The notes beneath the pieces are model-generated. The model was not told the DNA's origin, ran no database searches, and saw only the letters and a program-made list of their open reading frames with translations. The translations under genes were made by a program, and so were the position numbers. 16,670 nt of DNA, from NCBI GenBank assembly GCA_020722245.1, contig DYLE01000029.1, forward strand, positions 1 to 16,670. Direction: 5' to 3'. Shown here in pieces: positions 6,348 to 13,012 of the stretch. This stretch comes from Desulfonema limicola (GTDB taxonomy: Bacteria; Desulfobacterota; Desulfobacteria; Desulfobacterales; Desulfosalsimonadaceae). Position 1 is the first letter of the stretch, and each line of letters begins with the position of its first letter.

Positions 6348-7355
6348 ATGGAAGCGGATTTCCATTATTACGCGATTTATCAGGTTTCCCGGCTTGCCGG
6401 TTTTACCAAAACCGACGCGCAGACCATCGCCTACGCCTCCCAGTATGTGGACGACGCCACGGAAAGCGAGCCCATTCGGCCTTTTAAAGACCAGTATTTT
6501 GATCCGGTCCGCACCGCCCATTACAACCTGGAGGGGTTTAGCTGGGATGTTCAGAAAAAGGTCTATATGCCGTTTCATTTTCTGCCGGCTGCGATCCGCT
6601 GGCAGTCCCCGCAGGATTTTTCATACCTTACGCGCGCAGCCACCGGCGCAAAAACCGAGCTTGCCACAAGGCTGGTGGAGGATGCCCTGCTTGAGCAAAA
6701 CAGGGTATTGAGGCTGATCCGGCTGGGCGTGGCCCTGCACACCTTTGCGGACAGCTTCTCCCATGACGGGTTTTCCGGCAGACACCACCCGGAAAACAAT
6801 GTGGGAAAAATCTGGTTCAACGAAAAAGGAAAATGGAGGCTTCAGTTTTTTCAAACCCATGCGGATCTCTTTGTCCCCCGGATCGGCCATCTGGAGGCGT
6901 TTAAGTTTCCGGATCAGCCCTTTTTAAACTGGCGCTACCAGGACGGCAGCGGGAAAAATATTGTAAGAAACAACATAGAAATATGCCTTTCCGGCATCGG
7001 TCTGATCTATTTGTTTCTTAAAACCGCCACATCCCCTGAAACGCCGGCCAAGGACCTGGCGCGCGATTTTCCCGATCATTATCAGGAAATGAAATCCCTA
7101 TTTTTAAAAAAGGCGGACCTGGAAAAAAGGTGTGAACGATGGAAGGCGTATACCGGCGCCCCGGCCTACGACCGGCGGGCCTGGCGAAGCCGGGCGATTC
7201 AAGGGGATGCGGACTGGGACCGCCTGTCCCGATCAGGCTTTAAGGCGCACGCCGATACCTTGACCGGCAAGCCCGGTTTTGAAACCTCTTGCTGGGCCTT
7301 TTTTCACCGGGCCGCCTTGAAGCAAAGAAGCCTGGTGCTGGGCTGGTTGAATTAA
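6348..7355 (+). CDS. DUF6765-like protein with a phospholipase C-like His/Asp motif
   Basis: 335 aa with no signal peptide or membrane segment, so probably cytoplasmic. The N-terminus MEADFHYYAIYQVSRLAGF and the AYASQYVDDA segment resemble bacterial proteins grouped as DUF6765. I recall this family from memory and have no search result for it. H131-TFAD135-SFSH139-DGFSGRH-H147, with H6 near the N-terminus and D49-D50 region acidic residues, has the His-x3-Asp-x3-His arrangement of zinc-dependent phospholipase C and related all-helical hydrolases, so a metal-dependent hydrolase is a reasonable inference. The substrate is unknown. The start is at 6348, with AAGG very close upstream (weak). It follows the peroxiredoxin terminator and converges on the decarboxylase gene, so it is probably monocistronic. 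Confidence 0.8.
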   Translation: MEADFHYYAIYQVSRLAGFTKTDAQTIAYASQYVDDATESEPIRPFKDQYFDPVRTAHYNLEGFSWDVQKKVYMPFHFLPAAIRWQSPQDFSYLTRAATGAKTELATRLVEDALLEQNRVLRLIRLGVALHTFADSFSHDGFSGRHHPENNVGKIWFNEKGKWRLQFFQTHADLFVPRIGHLEAFKFPDQPFLNWRYQDGSGKNIVRNNIEICLSGIGLIYLFLKTATSPETPAKDLARDFPDHYQEMKSLFLKKADLEKRCERWKAYTGAPAYDRRAWRSRAIQGDADWDRLSRSGFKAHADTLTGKPGFETSCWAFFHRAALKQRSLVLGWLN

Positions 7356-7364
7356 ATGATTGGT

Positions 7365-7384
7365 GTCGGGATTGGAATCCCGAC
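7365..7384. repeat. Perfect palindrome between convergent genes (REP-like or terminator stem)
   Basis: GTCGGGATT and AATCCCGAC form a 9-bp perfect inverted repeat around GG, in the 71-nt gap between two convergent genes. There is no T tract on the plus side and only a weak AT stretch on the minus side. It may act as a bidirectional terminator stem, or belong to a dispersed REP-like family (GTAGGTCGGGATT reading on the minus strand). Confidence 0.5.
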
Positions 7385-7426
7385 CTACGGGATGTTCAAC
7401 AGGGGGTTCCCTGGAAGCGGTTGTGC

Positions 7427-8707
7427 TCAAGGCTGTTGGGGTTGTTTCAACCTTAAGACATCCTGCTTAAAATCCAGGGTGGCGAAATAGTCCGCCGGGG
7501 TCTCCTCCCGCCGGATCAGCGAAACAGCGCCGTCTTTTTCCAGCAGCAGCTCCTTGGGGCGAAGCCTCGCGTTATAGTTGAACCCCATGGCGTGCCCGTG
7601 CGCCCCGGTGTCTTGAATGATCAGCACGTCGCCGGTTTCGATTTTCGGCAGCTCCCGCTGAATGGCGAACTTATCGATGTTTTCGCACAGGGCGCCCACC
7701 ACATCCACCTTTTCGAGGGGGTGCTGTTTTATGTCCTTTCCAAACACCTCGATATGATGATAGGCGCCGTAGATCCCCGGCCGCATCAGGGCGCTCATGC
7801 AGGCGTCCACCCCGATATGGGTGCGGTAGATATCCTTTCGGTTGATGGCGGTGGTCACCAGCACCCCGTGAGGCCCGGTCATGTAGCGTCCGCTTTCCAT
7901 GTAGAGTTTAGGGGCGTAGCCGTGTTTTTTTGAAAACCCCTCAAACAGGCCGAGGATTTCCTCCCCCATTCGCTTCAGGTCCAGAGGGGGGTCATCGGGC
8001 AGGTAGGGAATCCCGAGCCCTCCGCCGATATTGACAAACTCAAACCGGATGCGAAGCTCCCGGGAGATCCACTCCGCGATGTTTAAAAGCATTCGCGCGG
8101 TTTCCACCATGTAGGCGTAATCCCGTTCATTGGAGACCAGCATGGTGTGCAGCCCGAAACGGCTCGCTCCCCGTTTCTTTACCTTCCGGTAGGCGTCGAG
8201 GATCTGATCATGGCTGACCCCGTACTTGGCCTCTTCAGGGTTTCCGATGATGGCGTTTCCGGTGCGGCGGGGCCCCGGGTTGTAGCGAAAACAGATCAGC
8301 TCCGGAATGGCCGGGAGCCTGTCGATCAGGCTGATGTCGTCGAGGTTTAAAATGCACCCCCCGTCTTCAAAGGCGGCGGCGAACTCCGCTTGCGTGGTGT
8401 TGTTGGAGGTGAACATGATCTCTTCCCCGCGGGCGCCCACCTTTCGGCTGAGGATCAGCTCCGGAGTGGAGCTGCAGTCAAAGCCGAAGCCAAGCCCCCT
8501 CATGATTTCCATGATGCGGGGGTTGGGAAGCGCCTTGACCGCGAAGTATTCCTTGAATCCGTGGAGTTTTGAAAAGGTATACATCAGCGCCCGCCCGGTT
8601 TTCTCAATTCCGGTTTCATCGTAGATATGAAACGGGGTGTCGAAATGGGCGATGACATCCTTTAAAATCGGATAAAGCCGCTGCTTGAACTCATTGGACA
8701 TCGGCAT
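7427..8707 (-). CDS. lysA: Diaminopimelate decarboxylase family protein (PLP, fold type III)
   Basis: A 426-aa PLP enzyme of the Orn/DAP/Arg decarboxylase group 2 family. The expected role is decarboxylation of meso-diaminopimelate to lysine in the cytoplasm. Seen: the PLP lysine K58 in YFAVKALPN, the GFDCSSTPEL strand, the HTMLVSN segment, the phosphate-binding GGGLGIPY, ESGRYMTGPHG, CENIDKFA (the Cys-Glu-x-x-Asp active-site motif) and a C-terminal YN in GFNYNARLRP. The usual GAYGxxM reads GAHGHAM, so it is a divergent member and another basic amino acid substrate cannot be excluded. The frame is open 24 codons further (to 8779), but GGAGGAGA (plus-strand 8715-8722) is seven bases before the ATG at 8707, and the predicted promoter leaves the longer start outside the transcript, so I chose 8707. 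Confidence 0.87.
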   Translation of the reverse strand: MPMSNEFKQRLYPILKDVIAHFDTPFHIYDETGIEKTGRALMYTFSKLHGFKEYFAVKALPNPRIMEIMRGLGFGFDCSSTPELILSRKVGARGEEIMFTSNNTTQAEFAAAFEDGGCILNLDDISLIDRLPAIPELICFRYNPGPRRTGNAIIGNPEEAKYGVSHDQILDAYRKVKKRGASRFGLHTMLVSNERDYAYMVETARMLLNIAEWISRELRIRFEFVNIGGGLGIPYLPDDPPLDLKRMGEEILGLFEGFSKKHGYAPKLYMESGRYMTGPHGVLVTTAINRKDIYRTHIGVDACMSALMRPGIYGAYHHIEVFGKDIKQHPLEKVDVVGALCENIDKFAIQRELPKIETGDVLIIQDTGAHGHAMGFNYNARLRPKELLLEKDGAVSLIRREETPADYFATLDFKQDVLRLKQPQQP

Positions 8708-8767
8708 GAGGGATTCTCCTCCATTCTTATGGATACAGCGCCTGAGGCGCCGGCTTAAAGTCAGAAC

Positions 8768-8795
8768 ACCATAACACATTTGCGGATCTTTTCAA
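8768..8795 (-). promoter_or_regulatory. Sigma70-type promoter for the decarboxylase gene
   Basis: On the minus strand TTGAAA (plus 8790-8795) is followed after 16 nt by TATGGT (plus 8768-8773). The start of transcription would fall near 8761, giving a leader of about 54 nt that contains a small GCGCC-TCA-GGCGC hairpin (plus 8738-8750) before the ribosome-binding site. Confidence 0.5.
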
Positions 8796-9357
8796 GCGCG
8801 GTGAAAAGGATGACCTCTTAATCCTTGACAAACAGAGTAAATACTTGCGATTATACCCACACATGCGCCGGGAGTCCGCCGGATGGAAAACCTGTAAAAG
8901 GCGTTGCGGCCCGGTCCCGCATAAAAAATATCCCGTTGTTATTATTGAAGATAAAAGAATGTCCAGGGGTCTGAAATCCCTATGCGTGGGGGATAGATAA
9001 TTTCCTTGACATAACAACAATTTAACGTCAAACTAAAGGGACCTTTTGCCGGCCCTTTGATAAGGGCTGATGCGGCGGTTTTTGGCGGGCGGTAATATCT
9101 GATTTGGAAAGAAGAATCGATGGCTGGTCAGGTGAGCGTCTTGAAGCATAGAGCCCATGTCCCGACAAGTAAACTTCAGCCTGTCCATAAAATCGTCTTC
9201 CCTCTTTTTCCCTCTGAGGGAACCTTCAGGGGTATCGGGCCGCATGCCCTGCCTTTTTCTGGGACCTTTTTTGTTTATGCCTGTTTACAGGTATTACCGA
9301 GCGGCATCCTTCTTATGTCTTATGTATTAAATCTTTTTCGTAGCAGGTAGAAAGATT
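8780..9357. other. 578-nt intergenic region between the divergent decarboxylase gene and pil operon
   Basis: I see no convincing gene here. The region holds the two promoters listed separately, then a possible long leader of the pil operon with several hairpins: AGGGGT/ATCCCT (8965-8981), AAAGG/CCTTT (9035-9046), GCCCTT/AAGGGC (9052-9067), TTCCCT/AGGGAA (9208-9222) and CCTG/CAGG (9280-9291). Two of these can pair in alternative ways. TTGAC...GTCAA (9006-9031) is a short dyad. Short open frames at 9033-9245 (minus) and 9120-9350 (plus) have no recognisable protein features. Confidence 0.6.
8825..8854 (+). promoter_or_regulatory. Putative extended -10 promoter facing the pil operon
   Basis: A perfect -35 TTGACA (8825-8830) is followed after 18 nt by GATTAT (8849-8854), with a TGC just before it that makes an extended -10. 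It would start transcription near 8861, about 500 nt before pilM. A second TTGACA (9006-9011) lacks a good -10. Confidence 0.42.
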
Positions 9358-10416
9358 ATGCTGTTTGCGTCTAGAAACCAACTCGTAGGCCTGGATATCG
9401 GATCGCGAGCCATCAAGGCGGCTGAAATGATGGAAACCAAAAAGGGCTGGGCGTTAAAGAAATTCGGGTCCATCGATCTTGAGCCCGGCGCCATCGAGGA
9501 GGGGGTCATCAAGGATCCCCAGACGGTTTCCAGCGCCATCCGCCAGCTTTTCCAGAAGAGCGGTATTCGACAAAACAACGTAGCCATCTCCATCGGCGGG
9601 TATTCGGTGATCGTAAAGAACATCACCATTCAGAACATGCCCGAGGCCCAGCTATATGAATCCATCAACTTCGAAGCCGAGCAGTACATCCCCTTTGACA
9701 TCAATGACGTCAATTTAGACTTTCAAATCCTGGGGGAGAGCGCGCACAACCCCAACCAGATGAACGTGCTCCTGGTGGCGGCCAAAAAAGACATGGTCAA
9801 CGAGTATATCAACCTGATTGATATGGCCGGGCTGAACCTCTGCATCATCGATATCGACGCCTTTGCTCTTCAAAATATTTATGATGTGAACTACGGCGGG
9901 GAGAAAGGCGAAAACGTCTCCCTGATCGATATCGGCGCCGGCAAAACCTCCGTGAATATTTTAAAGGGAAACACCTCTGTTTTCATGCGCGATGTTTCCC
10001 TGGGATGCAACCAGATCAGCCAGAAAATCGCCTCCATCGCCGACGTTACTCTGGCGGAGGCCGACAAGATTCGCAAAAATGGAAAATCAGAGAAGCTGTC
10101 CGCAGAAGATCTCAAGGAAATCACCTCCTCCGCTGTTTCCGACTGGTGTGAGGAAATCCGGCGCGCCTTTGACTTTTTTTATTCCACAAACCCGGACGCG
10201 GAAATCAAGCATATCGTTTTAAGCGGCGGAGGGGCCAACATCGCCCAGTTGAGGGAACTGCTGGCGAAACAGACCTCGGCCGCGGTGAAACCGATTAACC
10301 CCTTTGAACGCGTTACCCTAAGCGGCGAGTATCTGGACGCCGGTTTCCTGAAACAGATGGCGCCCCAGGCGGCCATCGCCATGGGGCTTGCCATTAGAAG
10401 AGTGGATGACAAATGA
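9358..10416 (+). CDS. pilM: Type IV pilus assembly protein PilM
   Basis: A cytoplasmic actin/FtsA-fold ATP-binding protein (352 aa) that docks on the N-terminal tail of PilN and links the pilus motor to the inner-membrane alignment complex. Seen: the first phosphate loop LVGLDIGSRAIKAAEM (residues 10-25), the middle segment NVSLIDIGAGKTSVNIL (second phosphate loop) and the adenosine motif IVLSGGGANIAQLRELL near the C-terminus. The start at 9358 has only a weak ribosome-binding site (AGGT), but it gives the typical short N-terminus before the first motif. Its stop overlaps the pilN start (ATGA), so the two are translationally coupled. First gene of pilMNOPQ. Confidence 0.96.
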   Translation: MLFASRNQLVGLDIGSRAIKAAEMMETKKGWALKKFGSIDLEPGAIEEGVIKDPQTVSSAIRQLFQKSGIRQNNVAISIGGYSVIVKNITIQNMPEAQLYESINFEAEQYIPFDINDVNLDFQILGESAHNPNQMNVLLVAAKKDMVNEYINLIDMAGLNLCIIDIDAFALQNIYDVNYGGEKGENVSLIDIGAGKTSVNILKGNTSVFMRDVSLGCNQISQKIASIADVTLAEADKIRKNGKSEKLSAEDLKEITSSAVSDWCEEIRRAFDFFYSTNPDAEIKHIVLSGGGANIAQLRELLAKQTSAAVKPINPFERVTLSGEYLDAGFLKQMAPQAAIAMGLAIRRVDDK

Positions 10417-11009
10417 TACGCATCAATTTATTACCCTATCGGGCGGCTCGAACCAAAGAGAACATTCGCAAGCAGGTGTCGATCTTTATTCTTTCTCTTA
10501 TCCTACTGATCGTGGTGCTTATCGGGTATCACTTGCATCTTAAGGCAAAAACACATCGGCTTGCAAATCAGCTCGAGGCCATCAAAAAGGAACTGGTGGT
10601 TTACGAGGAAAAGGCCAAGCAGGTGGAAGGGTTCAAGCAGCGGCTGGCCATGCTGGAAAAACAGATTGAAATCGTCAAGCAGCTTAAAATGAAACGGGAG
10701 GAGCCGCCGAAACTGCTTTCGAAAATGACGGATGTGGTGGTGCCGGGACGGATGCAGATGACCAACTTCAGCGCCGGCAAGGACACGGTTTCCATCAGCG
10801 GGGTGGCGCTGGACAATGAAACCGTCGCCCTGTTTATGACCCGGCTTGAGCGTTCGGACCTGTTTTCCGCCGTCAACCTGGCCAGCTCCAAACAGGTCCA
10901 GTCCATGGGTATTCCCATGAAGGAATTCAAAATCGATTGCGCGAAAAAGCCGGCATCAGGTCCTGCCGCGCCGCCAGAGGCGGTCAAGACAGCCGGCGCC
11001 GGCAAATAA
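10413..11009 (+). CDS. pilN: Type IV pilus assembly protein PilN
   Basis: A bitopic inner-membrane protein (198 aa) that pairs with PilO. The N-terminal MIRINLLPYRAARTKENIRK contains the PilM-binding INLLP motif (I4-N5-L6-L7-P8). One membrane helix follows at about residues 22-42, then a periplasmic coiled coil (about 47-95) and an alpha/beta domain. The C-terminus is an Ala/Pro-rich tail (KKPASGPAAPPEAVKTAG). The ATG overlaps the pilM stop by four bases, and the stop is four bases before pilO. Confidence 0.95.
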   Translation: MIRINLLPYRAARTKENIRKQVSIFILSLILLIVVLIGYHLHLKAKTHRLANQLEAIKKELVVYEEKAKQVEGFKQRLAMLEKQIEIVKQLKMKREEPPKLLSKMTDVVVPGRMQMTNFSAGKDTVSISGVALDNETVALFMTRLERSDLFSAVNLASSKQVQSMGIPMKEFKIDCAKKPASGPAAPPEAVKTAGAGK

Positions 11010-11012
11010 GGA

Positions 11013-11657
11013 ATGGATAAAAGAATGAAAAAGCTGAACATCTCGTTGGAATCTCTGGAGCCGATGATCCAGAAAATTTCGGAGCTGAACCGCATGCAGC
11101 GGATCATCATCTGCTGTGCGACGGTGGTGGTCGTCTTCGGTTTTTTTATCTTTTTATTTTACAGGCCGCAGTATCAAAAGATCGGTGTTTTAAAAAAGGA
11201 TATCACCGCGCAGCAGGAAAAGCTGGATCAGACCAAGAAGAGCGCCGCGGAGTTTGACAAGTATAAGAAACTGATGGAGGAAAAGCAGGTTCAGTTCAAC
11301 ATCGCCGCACGGGAGCTGCCGCTCACCGCCGAGGTGCCTTCCCTGCTGAAGGACATTTCCCAGGCCGGCAAGGATTCGGGGCTCACCTTTTTGTTGTTTC
11401 AGCCCCAGGCCGAAGTGAAGCATGATTTTTACGCTGATATTCCGGTAAAAATGGATCTCACCGGCTCCTATCATGACCTGGGTTCTTTTTTTGACAGGCT
11501 GGCGGGAATGCCCCGGATCGTCAATATCGCCAGTTTTAGCATGACCGGCGTTTCACCCAGCCTGACCATTTCATGTCAGGCTGAAACCTATAAGTTTATC
11601 GAGCAGCAGGAGGCTCCGGCGGCGGAACCGGCAAAGGGTAAAAAAGCCAAAAAATAA
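11013..11657 (+). CDS. pilO: Type IV pilus assembly protein PilO
   Basis: The inner-membrane partner of PilN (214 aa). It has one membrane helix at about residues 31-50 (IIICCATVVVVFGFFIFLFY), a periplasmic coiled coil (about 60-90) and a ferredoxin-like PilO domain (VPSLLKDISQAGKDSGL through MPRIVNIASFSMTG). The tail is Ala/Lys-rich. The start is uncertain: AAGGA (11008-11012) abuts the ATG at 11013 and lies 12 nt from the in-frame ATG at 11025 (MKKLNISL), so the true protein may be four residues shorter. Confidence 0.94.
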   Translation: MDKRMKKLNISLESLEPMIQKISELNRMQRIIICCATVVVVFGFFIFLFYRPQYQKIGVLKKDITAQQEKLDQTKKSAAEFDKYKKLMEEKQVQFNIAARELPLTAEVPSLLKDISQAGKDSGLTFLLFQPQAEVKHDFYADIPVKMDLTGSYHDLGSFFDRLAGMPRIVNIASFSMTGVSPSLTISCQAETYKFIEQQEAPAAEPAKGKKAKK

Positions 11658-11680
11658 AACCGGCAGGATAAAAAATACCC

Positions 11681-12352
11681 ATGATGCGTAAAACAGTCTG
11701 TTATCTCATGTGTTTGTTTTTGGCGGGGCTCTTTTTTACAGGGCCTGTTTTTGCGGATGCGCCTCAAAAAGTAAGGTATATCAGCAACCGGATCAAAATT
11801 GAGCGGCCCGAAAAGCTGCCGGTCGCACCCCCTGAAAAACCGGTGGCCGAAAAAGAGAAAGAACCGATTGCTGCGCCGCCCTCCGAGGTTGCCGCTCCTG
11901 CGGCTGCGGAGGCCGCGGCCGTTCAAGCCCCGGCTCTTATCTCCCCGGAGGAGATGGAGGCGTTTTTCGGAAAAGAAGGGCGCCTTTACAGCAGCAAGGG
12001 AAGGGTGGATCCGTTTGAACCCTTCCTTCACAAGGAGGAAACCAAGGCGTCAACGGGCTTGCAGGAGATGCTTCAGATCCGCGCTCCTCAAACCCCTCTG
12101 GAGAGAATCGACATAAGCCAGCTGAAGCTGACGGCTATTCTGCAGACCTCGGACAGGATGAAGGCGCTTGTGGAAGAGGCTTCCGGAAAGGGATATGTGG
12201 TCAGCGAGGGCACCTACATCGGCAACAACGGCGGGCAGGTTTCCCAGATCCTGAGGGATCGGGTGGTGGTCAAGGAGCGGTATCTGGATATCTTTGGGAA
12301 GATCGCGGTGCGTGACAGGGAATTAAAACTTCAGAAAGAACCTGGAGAATAG
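11681..12352 (+). CDS. pilP: Type IV pilus assembly protein PilP
   Basis: A periplasmic protein (223 aa) that joins the PilN/PilO dimer to the secretin PilQ. It has a signal peptide (residues 1-25, cleavage after VFA), an Ala/Pro/Glu-rich disordered linker (about 40-90) and a C-terminal PilP beta-sandwich starting at GRVDPFEPF and containing LERIDISQLKLTAILQT and GKGYVVSEGTYIG. Most PilP proteins are lipoproteins. Here I see no good lipobox: C7 and C11 lie within the hydrophobic core but lack a small residue before them, so it may be released into the periplasm. It starts 23 nt after pilO and ends three bases before pilQ. Confidence 0.93.
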   Translation: MMRKTVCYLMCLFLAGLFFTGPVFADAPQKVRYISNRIKIERPEKLPVAPPEKPVAEKEKEPIAAPPSEVAAPAAAEAAAVQAPALISPEEMEAFFGKEGRLYSSKGRVDPFEPFLHKEETKASTGLQEMLQIRAPQTPLERIDISQLKLTAILQTSDRMKALVEEASGKGYVVSEGTYIGNNGGQVSQILRDRVVVKERYLDIFGKIAVRDRELKLQKEPGE

Positions 12353-12355
12353 AAC

Positions 12356-13012
12356 ATGCATGATCGTAGAGACCTCAATTCCGTAAAAAAAACAGGGCAA
12401 GTGGTTTTTCTGTTCGTGTTGATCCTGTTTCTTTTTCTGGCAACGGGCACATCCTTATCCGCCCAGCAGGAGGAAGCCGCGCTCAAGGGCGCAGCGGGTG
12501 AGCAGGGGCGGATCACCGGAATCATGGTTTCAAAACCCCGGGCCTCCGGGATGACGGCTGAAGAACGGGTTCTCGTCAGCGCAAACCGCCCGTTGGAATA
12601 CACCTCCATCAAGCTGCACGAGCCCTTGAAGATTGTTTTTTATTTCAAGGACACCGCCCTGGAGGACATTGAGCCGGTTTATACCCCTGAAAGCGATCTC
12701 ATCGCCTCGATCAAGACCGCTGAGGCGCCTGACAACGGGGGAGGGGCCAGCATTGAGGTGCTTTTGAAAAAGGACTGCGCCTACGCAGTAAACCGAGCTG
12801 ATACGGATTTTACAATTTCTTTTACGGCCTTGTCAGAGGTGGAGGAGGCTGCTGCGCCGGCAGTTGAAACAGCCGCTCCTGAGGCGGTTGCCGTGGAAGC
12901 GCGCCGGGCGGGACTGGCCGGTCTCGAGCCGTGGAGGCGCCGGCGGAGAAGGCTGCTGCTCAAGCCCCGGCCGTCCCAGTGGAGCCCGAAACAGATGAGG
13001 GGCCGGCGGTGA
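12356..13012 (+). CDS. pilQ: PilQ secretin, N-terminal fragment (signal peptide and first AMIN domain), frameshifted
   Basis: The N-terminal part of the outer-membrane type IV pilus secretin. GGAG (12344-12347) eight bases before the ATG supports the start. It has a signal peptide (residues 1-36, cleavage after SLSA) and a first AMIN domain (about 52-155, GRITGIMVSKP to DFTISF), which binds peptidoglycan in this family. An Ala/Glu linker follows, and the frame then turns into an improbable basic tail (EPWRRRRRRLLLKPRP) before a stop at 13010-13012. The rest of PilQ continues in the -1 frame from about 12930. One inserted base near 12928-12931 would restore a normal linker (LE-x-VEAPAEKAAA). 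Either a real mutation or a sequence error; not an independent gene. Confidence 0.85.
   Translation: MHDRRDLNSVKKTGQVVFLFVLILFLFLATGTSLSAQQEEAALKGAAGEQGRITGIMVSKPRASGMTAEERVLVSANRPLEYTSIKLHEPLKIVFYFKDTALEDIEPVYTPESDLIASIKTAEAPDNGGGASIEVLLKKDCAYAVNRADTDFTISFTALSEVEEAAAPAVETAAPEAVAVEARRAGLAGLEPWRRRRRRLLLKPRPSQWSPKQMRGRR

Noticed and set aside
9120..9350. 76-codon open frame on the plus strand upstream of pilM
   Set aside because: Weak ribosome-binding site, no recognisable motifs, and it covers several hairpins. Treated as leader sequence.
8861..9357. Cyclic-di-GMP (GEMM) riboswitch upstream of the pil operon
   Set aside because: Expected because such riboswitches occur before pilus genes in relatives, but the conserved core bases were not found on either strand.
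12895..12935. Programmed -1 frameshifting as an explanation for the split pilQ
   Set aside because: No X-XXY-YYZ slippery heptamer or clear downstream pseudoknot was seen; mutation or sequence error is simpler.
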